Positions 12,271 to 23,254 of a DNA stretch of 64,000 nt are shown piece by piece. Source of the stretch: Agrocybe praecox (taxonomy: Eukaryota > Basidiomycota > Agaricomycetes > Agaricales > Agrocybaceae); the NCBI GenBank assembly GCA_964017145.1, contig OZ024842.1:434001-498000 (forward strand). Reading direction: 5' to 3'. The notes below the pieces were generated by a model, which was not told the DNA's origin, searched no databases, and saw only the letters and a program-made list of their open reading frames with translations. Position 1 is the stretch's first letter, and the number at the start of each line of letters is the position of its first letter. The position numbers were made by a program, and so were the translations under genes.

Positions 12271-12830
12271 AAAGTACACCGACATCCATCCATCATATGG
12301 CAGTAATAAGTATAAACGTTAATGTATCTCAAGTCTCAGCAGTATTCTTTTAATGTTCCACTATGACAATTATGTGTATGGGTATTGGTATCCGTAAATG
12401 TGAGCTAAAGCACGGTAACATCCCGGGTCCGCACTTACCGGCACGCAGCAAGACCGAATGTTTGGTGCAATGAAGACGAAACTCCGATGTGGCGTCAGGC
12501 TGATTCATTCATCAAAACAAATACATGCAAGCGCTCGATTTAAGATATTGCTCGTATAGTATCTATTCGCAAAGATTATGTGGCGCAAACAAATAAGCGA
12601 GGCATGCGTGTATTTTCAGTGTAACATAAACATAAACTAACCACTGAGCTTACAGGATGAGTTATAGCATAGCGCTCTACCGGACAACCCTGCCCCGCTG
12701 TTGTATACTTTTTTCATGTACCCCGTATACTATGTACACTCTGGTTTGTTCCCAACGACAGAAGGATTCAAATATATCGACATTAATATTTGAAAGATGT
12801 GCCTCGATACCCTTGTGTCATATATTTACA

Positions 12831-13734
12831 CTACTGCAACCACACGAGACGCGCGGCGCGATAGACGAGAATGATGTTCCCAGCTAAAAGTGCAGTAGTG
12901 ATCAAAGAACCTATCACCCCGAATCCTGAGGTGCAGTTATCCACATCGTTCACGGAGCCGCTCTCCAACCAGCTTATGAGCAATAAAATCGTTGCGCATA
13001 ATAACACAGCCCTGTAAAGGTTGAACATTTTTCAATTTCAAGAATATGTGTTTATTCCTTACCACAACACCACTGCTACAGGCAAGGCAAGGCATACCCA
13101 AAAATCAATGGAGGATGGTTTTTTTACGTCACTCGAAGCCTATGCAATTCATAGACCACTTAGTATGCAGCTATCTGATAAAAATAGCAGTAACACTCAC
13201 CAGTGTCCATGATGTGCAGAACTTTGCATCACTCATCGTCTGTGTCGATGCTAAGAATATAGCACTGACCGCCAGGCCAGTCAGTGAGAAGACACCAATC
13301 GCCATGGCCGAGGTACGTAAGACTACATTGCAAAGAACTATGTCGATCTGGAGCAGCGCGACAGAGACTCTTTGCATATTTAAACTCGTAAGTATAGTGG
13401 TAAAAAGCGGTAACATGCGCACATACTGGAGCAATACCACCGACGCACAGCACGCACCCTTCCAGTGTACGTGCAAAGTAGCCAAAGTGTCTGGCCATTT
13501 CTCACTTCCCGCGAATAGTTGGCGTATATAGTCGTGTGTTCCTTCTGTCGTTAGAAAGACCTTAAAATGTGAATAATAAACTGGGTATAAGGATAGGGTG
13601 TAGACCATCATAAGAGTTTGGTAGAATGATGCACCACGCCTCATCTTGGGAGTAGGTTCAGCTAGCTCCTGTAGAAAAGTCAAGAGGAAGAAGGGCTCTG
13701 GGGCTTGATCATGAGGTGAATCAAAAGTTGGCAA
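12831..13734 (-). CDS. Multi-pass membrane protein of unknown function (5' end unresolved)
   Basis: Three exons can be joined: about 13734-13201, 13139-13063 and 13011-12831. Introns are 61 bp and 51 bp with GT-AG ends; the middle exon (ASSDVKKPSSIDFWVCLALP) ends in phase 2. The product begins near APEPFFLLTFLQELAEPTPK, contains LATLHVHWKGACCASVVLLQ, and has about six hydrophobic segments, ending in GSLITTALLAGNIILVYRAA. I recall similar proteins in Agaricomycetes but know no function. No ATG opens the first exon: the frame is open only from a TTG after a TAA, and the first internal ATG is MRRGASFYQ. Either a first exon was missed or the copy is truncated at its 5' end. Decayed copies of its last exon flank it on both sides. 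Confidence 0.6.
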
Positions 13735-14069
13735 TTTTTATAAGTGAATTATTACTATTCAAAAATACTCCTCTATCGATTTCTGGACGTCTCGCGCTTC
13801 CTATGGCAGTGTTGATGTGGTGAGAAATGACTAAATGCTTGCAACTGAGAAGATCCAACCTGTATGTCTAGAGCACAAAATATTCCAAGACGGCCACATG
13901 CAGCAAGGATCGATATGCTTCATCCGCAAGAACTGGATTCTTCGCTAGTTCTTCAAGATAAATGTTATTTGCCATTATTGGAGTGCTACAAACTGCAGAG
14001 ACCTGATATACATTGCCATTTATGCTCATTATCATTTTATAGAAGGATGATTTATCTTTGCTCTTGTGC

Positions 14070-14230
14070 TATCCACGCGCGCTACTGGAGCGCTACCGGC
14101 AGACGTGCAGCACGATAGAGGAGGATAATATTTCCTGCTATAAGCGTAGTAGTAATTACGGAACCCATAGAGCCAGAACCTCAAGAGCAGTTTAGGATAA
14201 AAAGAATCATGCATAATATGCCAGCCCTGC
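14070..14230 (-). pseudogene. Decayed last-exon copy upstream of the membrane protein gene
   Basis: On the minus strand it reads GSVITTTLIAGNIILLYRAA, followed by a stop, closely matching GSLITTALLAGNIILVYRAA of the functional gene, but the preceding part carries a stop and frameshift. It marks the edge of the copy array. Confidence 0.6.
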
Positions 14231-14827
14231 CATAACTAGGCCAAGGTAGGTAGAATCCATTCATATCTGCGTTACAGACTCGGACTCTGCGCGTATACAT
14301 ATGATTAGACCCTATTTTAGTCAAATTTTAGTTACCAACTCTGCCCATTTATTTTCTATTCTACATCACTCAACGGTGAGAGAAAAAACGTAAAAATAGA
14401 CGTGGTTTACATGCTAAGGCTGAGCAAGCGACTCGGCGAGCAAGGCTGTTAAGCGAGGAACTGGTTCGCCGGCGGAACAACCTCACGCGAAGCAAACTGG
14501 TCCAAAATCTCTAAAATTCTTAAAATTCTTGAAATATTTGAGCCTACCGACTTAATTCTACTTTACAACACTTTTCTGACATATTTGCATTAATAACAAG
14601 GCTTTCACGGCCAATTCACAGTCGTTGAAAGCTTGACCTTCTGGAGTTATTTTATTTACGCGCGCCTGAAAATTCTGACATAAGCTTACTAAAAATGATC
14701 AAAATCTCCAAAAAATGGCTCCGGGCGCCCGGCATTTCGGCCGCTAACTGTACTGACGGTTGGCGAAGCATGAGGATGTGATAGGATGTGATGGGTTTGT
14801 GAGACGGTGTCTAATGCTGGTGATCAA

Positions 14828-14907
14828 ACGACGTACATACGCACTAGCCGCGGAATTTTAGGGGCCTGGGCCTGGGCTATGCCTTTCCAGGCTAGTGCGT
14901 ACGTCGT
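14828..14907. repeat. Short inverted repeat (hairpin)
   Basis: The left arm at 14828-14849 and the right arm at 14890-14907 are complementary over 18 bases, apart from four extra bases in the left arm. The loop of about 40 bases contains a GGCCTGGGCCTGGGC block, resembling the CCCAGG run at 8558-8576. It could be a miniature element or a decayed transposon end. Confidence 0.6.
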
Positions 14908-15387
14908 TGCACGCCATCCGATATGAAATACCCGGGATTAACCTAACCTGCTAGCATCGGGCAAAAGGAAATCAGCGAGACCCAAGCGAGCTCGCTCGCT
15001 CGCTTTTTTCACAAGCGCCTCGCTAATCCGCGCCAGTGTCGGAGTTTGAATACTTGATATGCACGACTTCGAGTCGCTTTTGTAAATATTCATGATATAT
15101 ACTGGCTTAAAAACAATGTATAAATGGAGATTCATATCATAGGTAGCTTCATGTAAAATTTTGAAGCAGTAGAGTGGGTGGTACAGTTTGTGCGCCTACT
15201 TATGTCTTCAAATTACACCAAATATGGACCAAGTCAGTCGGCCCGGTCTGATTTTGGTCCCAAAAGATGTTTCCAAGTTTCACTGACCGTCAGGCAGTAG
15301 TAAGTATGTTGAAAATATCTTTTAGGACGTACAAAAAGGTCAGCACAACACTATTTTGGACGAAATTGTCTTAAACATTTTCCAAGT

Positions 15388-15530
15388 TCTCGCTAGTGCC
15401 TCGCCAATGCCTCGCTGATGTCTCGCTTGTGCTCGCTCGCGTCTCGCTTGCTCTCGCTTGTGACTCGCGTGTGACTCGCTTGTTCTCGCTCGCGCCGCGC
15501 TTGTACTCGCTAATGTCTCGCTTGTTCTTT
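15388..15530. repeat. CTCGCT-type degenerate tandem repeat
   Basis: About a dozen imperfect units of the form CTCGCTTGT or CTCGCTCGC, spaced 9-13 bases apart, followed by GC-rich sequence. A smaller patch of the same kind is at about 14986-15006. No coding frame uses it. Confidence 0.65.
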
Positions 15531-16453
15531 AGAGTCGCGCGCGCCAGTTTATAGTTGTCTATGCAGCTTCACGCAACTCAGATTGATGAAGTTCCATATT
15601 GAGGTGATTATCGCTCAAGGCGGTAAATTTTAACTCTAATCTTGACTTCCTACATCAAGTTCCGCCTACGGCGTCCATAGTTTTGGTCAGCTCATCATTA
15701 GCTCTTCATTGTCTATCCAAAGCTATGTAAAAATTTTGACTCCCAACTTTTTGCGATCGGGATAAAAGTCGGAATCAAAAGTTGGGTCAAAAGTTGGCTA
15801 CTGTGAAACCCCCTAATGGTATCCGACTGTAGCCGTTTCTCAATAATTTGCACACTTAATGTTGTGCCTAATCTTGGCATATGCACTGCACCCAATTTTA
15901 AATTGCATGATGGTGAGCATATTCAAGACTCCTCGTTCAGCACGGATCTAGCTGACAAGAAAGTGAAGCGTGCCAACGTCGGACACTGATGCCGACTTGC
16001 AGAATACACAGAGACGTAAATGGGATTAAAAGTCTGTTTAGAGTATGATCCTTTTTCTTCTTTCCTCGTCGAGAGTGCTAGTGCGACTTTCAGATCTGAC
16101 ATTTATTTTAACAGGGTCTATGTACATTTCAAATAAGGTAACATTCGTAACTCTGCTCTAATTCACTGCCGAGCCGTGCGGGAAGCCTAAGGGAAGGTCT
16201 TGGTTTCTCAGGTCCAACATAAGGAGGTCTGTAACTTACTTTGAACATCTTGTGATGGGATTATTTTTACGTGTCATAGACAGGACGATGAGTACTTGGA
16301 CACGGAAGGAAAAATAGCCAGACTTGGCAATTGCGAGAAGTAAGTATACAGCATTTATGACCATCCGAATTGTACATATATCAATTCAGTTGAGTTTATG
16401 GCGTATTTGACGTCCTTTTTGTGTGACTAACCTCTTTTGGCTTTCGTAAGGAA

Positions 16454-16527
16454 TCAATTGACCATCTAGCTCTCTCTACTGTCCCGAAATAACGAGGCTT
16501 CCCTTGAAGTTTTTTATGATTGATTTT
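16454..16527. repeat. Direct repeat, unit 1
   Basis: 74 bases centred on CCCGAAATAACGAGGCTTCC, repeated at 16706-16777 with scattered differences. Confidence 0.7.
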
Positions 16528-16705
16528 CAAGCCTGGATCAGAGGACACTTGAGCGTTCCATGGTCAGATTCGAATTAAGGAAGACAGGACTAGAGGGTAC
16601 CGTGGATAGCGGGCATCACCCAGGATCGAAAACGATTTATTTATGATCTAATTCCTCGATGCAAATGTGTTCATATAATTACCATGTTGGATGACACCTG
16701 GCGGC

Positions 16706-16777
16706 TCAATGGACAATCTAGATCTCTCTACTAGCCCGAAATAACGAGGCTTCCTGAACTTTTATATGATTGATTTT
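16706..16777. repeat. Direct repeat, unit 2
   Basis: Second unit of the pair, in the same orientation, about 250 bases from the first. The two share CTCTCTACT, CCCGAAATAACGAGGCTTCC and ATGATTGATTTT blocks. Confidence 0.7.
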
Positions 16778-18644
16778 TTCTCGGGCCCCTTATCTCAGGA
16801 TAGTCGCCTGCTCAACACAATATTGTTTCCAGTCATCATTTTAATCTAATCGAAGGTTCGCTGATCGTGAGTATAGAGGATTAATGTTAGTTGACAATCC
16901 TGGAAAATCTATTATCATTCCCCGTAGTCTTCGCACAAACTTGGTTTTTTTTGTGAACGGTGATATTAATAAGCGCTGGGAACTCAGCTACTAGCGCGTG
17001 CAGCACTTGGTATCTTGTGAGGCTTATGGAGGTAGGTATACCCATCTGGTGTGACAGCCTTTAAAAGTATATAAAATCTGGTCGCATAAATTATATGGTG
17101 TATACCAGACTCTGCCGGGCGAGCGGGTCGGAATTCCCTGCGAACCAACTTGGTGGATTGAAAAGGTATGAGTTATAAGGGGTTATGAGTTATGAGGGGT
17201 ATGGTTTGAGAGTGAGTCGACTGTATAATAAACTACCAGAGGCATAATCCATCTTTTCTTCAGGAAAAGCGCAGACGCTACAGTCAAGTACCGAGCTTAT
17301 AATAAGATAATGAAAGGGGGGGAAATATAAATTCGAGTATAAAGAAAAAGTCGAGGGAAGTCAAAGATGTAACAAAGAATCCGTTGACCTCTTACAGGAC
17401 GTGGAGTAACAAATTAAAGGACTGCTAATGTATACAGCTCAGCAGGAGGATATATATATAACTTGACGCATCGGCAAATATTACTCGACATGGCAGTGAT
17501 CGTAGTTGCCATTTTTGGGCAAGTTGGGCAACGCAGGTCGACCCTGAAACTCTCCTTGATCAAAAAGATATACGCTAGAAGGCATGCGCCTCGCTCTGCT
17601 CCGGCACCAAAAATACAAATAATTGGAGAGCATATGGCAAGGAGGAATTAGAGCATAGCCGTAAAGTGTAGGCATTAAAATGATACAAAAATCAAAGGAA
17701 AGAGAAGATGACACTGAAAAGGCATGATAATGTCTGTAAAATAGATCCAAACTTAGTGAGATAAAATGGAGACAGAGGACAACGGATGAAATATGGCGAG
17801 AGCAATAAAAATACGTCATCAAAATGAGAAAATGAGTGAAAAGAACAATCAGATTAACAAAAGAGGTGCAAAAACAATCATGTACACATAACTTGCGCAT
17901 AATAGTATAGTAATATATTCCAAGCGTTATTCTATACGGTCATAGCAAAGAGAGGTAGTGGTCAGGACATGAGCGGAGAGAGAAGGGGGCCCTAACTTTG
18001 GATGAAAGGAAGTGAAAGAAATAGCATAGCCTTCCTTCTATGTTCCGGATGGTTAGTAAGCCCATTGAATTATCACTTCGTCTTCTCTATCCATGTCTTG
18101 GATCAACGGGCTGGTAGATCAGTGTAAGAAAGCAAAACGGGGAAGGCAAAGCATGTAAAAGTAATATTTTCAATCAGGATCGTACGCCTGGACTTTGAAA
18201 ACTCAAAGCTCAAAGGGACATGATGAAAATCAATAACCTTTCAAAAGCAAAAGCGCGGCAATGAATCAACCCTCCTAGTCCTTTCTTTTAGCGATGAGGC
18301 ATAAAACAGGATTCATGAATTTTCAGAGGTTCTTTATAGGTCGAATATAAATCCATACTAGGTAACCTAGCATAACCCATAGTTTCGACGTCCCTGACTC
18401 CGACATGAGTACCGCGTCGAACAACAAGCTCTGCGATATACATATCAAACATACTTTGCTTGCTCTGGCGATGTTAAGTTGCAATTGGCATTACAAGGAA
18501 AGAAGGACTTGCAAACGAAGCACTTCGCGGAGGGGTGCTATCATTTGGAACTCGAAAGGAAGCGATGTGCACAAGGCGAAGAGATCGGTATTGGCAAGTA
18601 ACCGCTTTGCTGGTATATATAGTATTCAACGTAAAAATAACTCA

Positions 18645-20165
18645 TCAACGAATGCTGGCGTACGCAGCCTGAGTGTAAATTGACGACGACGTCGCAGACG
18701 ATAGATGCTCGGCCGGCATTGAAGTTGACGCCGAGCTAGGCACATCCGCCCAAGGGGAAGCTCCCATAAACAGAGGGTCCGCTGGAACAGAAATAGACGA
18801 TGACGACGATGTCTCTGGAAGAGGTACATTGGTAAGGCGATATCGAGGAGTCGGTTGGGATTCTTCGACCTCAGAGGAAGTAACGTCAGGAGAGAGCAGA
18901 TGGTCCGGATTTTTATCGTCGTCATCAGGGGTCTTGACCCCATCTGATGGCGCAGGTGAAGGTGGTAATGGCGGATATGGAGCTATCACCAATGACTCAG
19001 GACGGGATTTGATAGCAACTTCAGACGACGACCGCGAATGTGTCCGAGAATTTCCTCGAGAGGCTTCCCGCTCGCTGTAAGGAGATGACAAAAGACCAGA
19101 TTCACGAAGGTGTGAATTTTCTCCGTCGATGAGGCGTAGTGCACTTTTCAGTGCCTCTTTCTCCAATTTGAGCTCTTTGAGCTCTTCTTCTGTCTCGGCT
19201 CGCATTTTGCGTTCTGTGGCAACCATCTTGTTCGCCTACAGAAGAACGTCAGTCAGTGACACGAACGAGAATAGAAACATGAAGGAGCCTAACCTCTTCA
19301 AATAACGCCTGCGAGAGCGATTCTAACTCTTCTTCCAATGCAGCCTTTTGATCTGCTATGGCTTTCTTCGCTGCACGTTCCTTTGCGAGCTCTGCAGTTA
19401 AGTCCTCCAGCTCTTTGGTCCGTACAGATGATAAAGAAGGCAACGACGGTGACGTCAAGTGATGAGCTTGTAGAGCTGGTATGTGTGGGCTGGCAGCTTG
19501 AGAAGAACTCCCTGATGGTGTTTCCGGTCGACTAACAGGTCGAGACGTCGTAGGATTAGAACTGCTGAATCTGAATTTAAAAAATCGATTGTCCTGATTC
19601 TGTGGGGTGCTGGCTGAAGGAGGCGGAGAGGGGTCCGAGGAAACGGGGGTATATTCAGTTCCTTGCTGGTGGTCCAAAGAAGACCTCGAGTTCTTGGCGT
19701 CGTCTCTGCCGCTTGTACGACGCCATCCGATATCTTTGGACTGGCCAGTTGTGTCTCTCTTGAGAGCGTCTTCTAACATTTCGTTATTGGCGATGACCAA
19801 CTTTAAGTTGGATTTAGCAACATTTAACTGCACTTCAAGATCTGCCTGAGTCTTGTATGCCTCACTTAGTAAATTGGACTATCAAATTCACCGACAACCG
19901 ATGAGCAACTCTTCCTATGAAAGTATGAGGACTTTTTGCTCACCAATTCGGATACGCGGTTTATGACCATGCTCAACGCCGATCTCAAGTCATCTTCTTG
20001 GCCATCTGCCTGCACTCTCCTCGCATCGTGAAGTTCTTCCTCCACCTGTAGAAATATAGGGTGCGATGCAGACCTTTGTTGCGTCGCATTGAGGTTCAAG
20101 CTATCAGATCTTCGCGGTATGCCGTTGGTGACATGTTTGGGTAACGTTGAGGGGAAATGTAGCAT
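18645..20165 (-). CDS. Sec2-type Rab exchange factor domain protein
   Basis: Three exons: 19944-20165, 19294-19878 and 18645-19235, giving 465 residues; introns of 65 and 58 bp with GT-AG ends in phase 0. The first coiled coil spans about residues 40-110 (VEEELHDARRVQADGQEDDL, then NLKLVIANNEMLEDALKRD). A Ser/Pro-rich linker follows. The second coiled coil begins at about residue 230 with ELEDLTAELAKERAAKKAIA and runs through LSQALFEEANKMVATERKMR, which is the Sec2p-domain pattern. The C-terminal third is Ser/Pro-rich and disordered. Sec2 proteins activate the Rab GTPase Sec4 on secretory vesicles; I infer a similar role. The start at 20165 is the first ATG of the open frame; upstream frames without an ATG leave the 5' end somewhat open. 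Confidence 0.82.
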
Positions 20166-21316
20166 TTCAGCCTCTAGAAGGTCGAGAAGAAAAGATGAAA
20201 CTTGGAGACGGGGTATGCAGAAAGAACAAGGGCCTTGAGGGGTGTGGGCAACAGAGTGGAGGCACTAGAGCATCCTGTGACAACGCTCGTGACCGCAAAT
20301 TTGGAAGCCGCGAACGGCAAGAGTCTATTTCCACGGTACCCTGTTAGCGCTCGACCGTCGAAAAAGTCATGAGAAATGTCAACGAAGTTCGTCAAAAATA
20401 CATAATAAATTCACTCCCAGAGATATAACTCCGGTGCCATGCATACACTCTTGAAGTAGGACGATTTTTTTGACAAATTTGAAGGGATGCTAGATAGAAA
20501 GTGGGCTCTATTCTGGTCGTTAAGCTTTTAAGCTTTAAGTTTCAACTTGGATGCGGGATTCCACAATCAACCATGCAATCAACCATGTAAGTCACAGGAG
20601 TCTTGACTCGGATAAGCTGATCCGTTAGAATTGTTGGGAAAACAAACCGCGAGAGTAATTCTACTACTGCATGGGAATTAGACAGAACATATTAGTTATC
20701 AAGTGAGTCAGGATGTACCTACTCCTAAGCTTCGTATCTTACGTCTACAAGTATGCGTTACGCATGCACACACGATAGCGCAGTGTAATGTGTATTCTAA
20801 GGATAGAATTAGAACATTATAGGGGTCTATTATTATCTCTATAGTGCGCTCATGTCAACGTTAAATGTTATTCCATCACCGATCCTTTAGCGCTGGAAGA
20901 AAATCTTCGGCCGTGATATAAAGTTTATTTAAACTCATGACTTTATTTGTTTGTGCTACCTGATCAGTCGAACCTAAAGCTTAATATCTTATGCTCAGTA
21001 AAACAGTAGGTGGCGCGGGTACTTCGCTCGACCGTTCCTGGCATCACGGAGCGGCAATCATTATCTGATAGTGAGCAAGGGGGTTTCATGGAGGACATCG
21101 GGCCAAGACTCGATCTGGATTATTATGGTACCCCATCGTGCTCAGTGGAATAAACCGCAGCCTGTCATAATTCTTGTTCCTTCCCACTGATGACTGCTAC
21201 TGTCCAGCCTGAGTTTCTTCTTTGACACTTACCATTGCGTCGTCTGATTCTTCACCGTCATTCTTTTAATTTTATTAACTATTGGCCGACTACAGTGCGC
21301 TAGGACTTGCATCAAA
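20166..21316. other. Intergenic, no gene seen
   Basis: Upstream region of the Sec2-type gene and of the decayed membrane protein gene at 21317, which are head to head. A 73-codon minus frame at 20174-20395 could be part of a 5' leader exon but has no recognisable features. Confidence 0.45.
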
Positions 21317-22440
21317 ATGGCGGAAGACTCTAATATACTTACGGTCAACGACAATGATCTCCGTGTGAACTATACTGGGCAGTGGGAGGTTATAGTAAGG
21401 GACAGCAAACAATGATGGATGGAGTCGTCGCATTCGACTTGGAACTTTGATGCTTCTGCTAGCCTGTTGTTCAATGGTAAGTACATCTAAATCTTTGAAT
21501 ACAATACAACAAGACTCTCAATTAATCACAAGGAACGGGAATACGGGAATACGGAACGGTTCCAATTGGGAATGGAACATCCGCCACGGAATACAGTCTT
21601 TCTTCATCTTCAACCTCATCCCGAACGTCGTCTGAAAGCTCATCTGTCATGGTCTGGCAAACCTCTGGAAAAGAATAGATATATGGGAAAGAGTTCTGGT
21701 ATTCCGGTCCTTTGGCTTATGGAGAATATACAATAACAATAAAGAACAAGGGAGAGGACGATGATCAGGACATTGAGTTAGACAGATTTTTGATCGAGCT
21801 CGTGGAGAATACTTCAACATCAACTCTACTTTGACTCTGACAAACACAGCTACGGAGCGAAGTAGTAGCTCAAATAGTACGGACGCGCCCTCGGGGAGTG
21901 CGAATACCGTTGTAATACCGGGGTCTTGATCCACTGTGTTGCGAAGATTGTTGGTCCAGTCGTTGCAGTCGCCGTGGTACTTTTTGATTTTAGGATGGTT
22001 GCTTTGGAATAGGAGACGGGCGAGAATAAGAAGTGGTAAGTCGTTGTTTCCTTCCAGTACAAGGCTACTCAGATTTATTTTAGCGAGACTGCGCGCCGAA
22101 AAGTCTAGGGAAATCGCAGTAAATCCATACGTACTTGGCCAGTCTGATATTACTGGAACGCAGATGTCAAATTCTGTTCTGAATCTGACAGGTGATATAC
22201 CGCGAGCTGGGGGAAAGTCAGTATGTTCTTTTGGCATGGACTTTTCAACATCCCATGTTACGGACAGAGATGGGACCTTGTCACAGTGACTGAGTCGTAC
22301 TAGAACTGTGGTGGTGGAGGGTACGAATATAACTGCAGCATCGGTGACTACGAATGGAACCCATCCTTTTTCGACGACAGTTTCTGGATCTAGACGAGAT
22401 ACAAGCAGCACTGAAATGGTATTAAGCATAGATCCTCCGC
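21317..22440 (+). pseudogene. Decayed single-pass membrane protein with lectin-like ectodomain
   Basis: Reading plus-strand frames in order gives a common Agaricomycete layout as I know it: NYTGQWEVIV at the start, YGTVPIGNGTSATEYSLSSS, WYSGPLAYGEYTITIKNKGE, a Ser/Thr stalk, a membrane segment (IVGPVVAVAVVLF then LILGWLLWNRRRARIR) and a cytoplasmic tail. Splice sites at 21477-21532 and 22036-22083 look intact. The frame is broken by an in-frame TGA at 21413, a TAG at 21676, a shift near 21810-21835, and a missing base in the membrane segment near 21983. A coding-like tail continues to about 22440 in another frame. I conclude it is a recent pseudogene of unknown function. The 260-codon frame on the opposite strand (21647-22429) is its antisense shadow. 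Confidence 0.7.
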
Positions 22441-22667
22441 TATTGTACCAACATGCACTCGACTACTGCCAATTCTCTTTAATCCCGAATAGTATCTTTA
22501 TGACTCTACAGCATGTTGTGTATTTTGTTCTTTGAAATATCGCATGTGAATATTTTTGCACTGGTTCTTGTATTTTATTATCTCGCGCAGAATTGAATAT
22601 ATATATCCGTGCTGGATTTATAAAACCATTGCGAGCCGTAAAAGCTTTGCGTGCCACACAGATACTT

Positions 22668-22769
22668 AGATAAGATAAGATTAGATTCCCCACAATAATC
22701 CCGATCCGATCCGTTTTCGGCACGGAGCTTCCCCGGATTTGGGAGTCACGCACAAGATTATCTTATCTT
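22668..22769. mobile_element. Probable miniature inverted-repeat element
   Basis: About 100 bases bounded by AGATAAGATAAGAT at the left and its near inverse complement at the right (AGATTATCTTATCTT). No coding capacity. Similar GATAAGATAAGA sequence is found at about 8646-8658. Target-site duplications are not obvious. It lies about 0.5 kb upstream of ADE6. Confidence 0.5.
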
Positions 22770-23254
22770 TGGCTCTCCTATGTAATTTTTTTGAAAATCG
22801 TCATCTTGACCTGCTCGTCCATCTTTCGTGACACTGCGAACAGACGCGCTGTCATCTTGACTTTTGTTCTGTTCTCTTTTACAACACGGATACGTGTAAT
22901 CAGGGTATCATTTGGTACGTCTATACACCCCTAAATATTCGACAAGTCCAATAACGGCTTCTGCTCTCAACCCAACATTATTCCAACATTTTTTTACTTC
23001 GACATCACCGTAAAACGACAGAAGAAGCGAAAAAAATTGTTTCAAAAGTATAAAGGAGCCGCAAGGTTGCAGGAAATTCAATCTTCAACCAAATATCCGT
23101 AGTAAGCATGTTCCTGTTGGCGTACTTTTGCAGTACCAAACCATGCTAATATTGACATTCATTGAAGGCCATAGGATTAAATCGATCCCCTATTGAACCC
23201 AACCCAACCCAATCCAAAATTACTGCTCAATCAACTCAAAACTTCGAACCAGCT
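22770..23254. promoter_or_regulatory. ADE6 upstream region
   Basis: 485 bases between the miniature element and the ADE6 start; no gene. The ADE6 frame is open for 93 bases upstream of its first ATG, from a TTG, but no ATG occurs there. Confidence 0.4.

Larger units (their letters stand above)
14231..18644. other. Gene-poor, repeat-rich interval
   Basis: 4.4 kb without a supportable gene. It holds an inverted repeat at 14828-14907, a CTCGCT-rich array at 15388-15530 and a dispersed direct repeat near 16.5-16.8 kb. The longest frame (minus, 17481-17900) is hydrophobic and low complexity. The right end is probably the 3' flank of the Sec2-type gene. Confidence 0.5.

Noticed and set aside
15388..15530. 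CRISPR-like array
   Set aside because: Units are only 9-13 bases, degenerate and without spacers of constant length, and the window is eukaryotic.
17481..17900. 139-codon hydrophobic frame on the minus strand
   Set aside because: Low-complexity, opposite an A/G-rich stretch; no motif, no supporting introns. Its composition alone explains the open frame.
21647..22429. 260-codon open frame on the minus strand
   Set aside because: It is antisense to the decayed plus-strand membrane protein gene, whose motifs, membrane segment and splice sites explain the sequence. The minus-strand product shows no family features.
23162..23254. N-terminal extension of ADE6 from 23162
   Set aside because: It would start at a TTG, adding 31 residues not expected for the family. 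The first ATG is at 23255.
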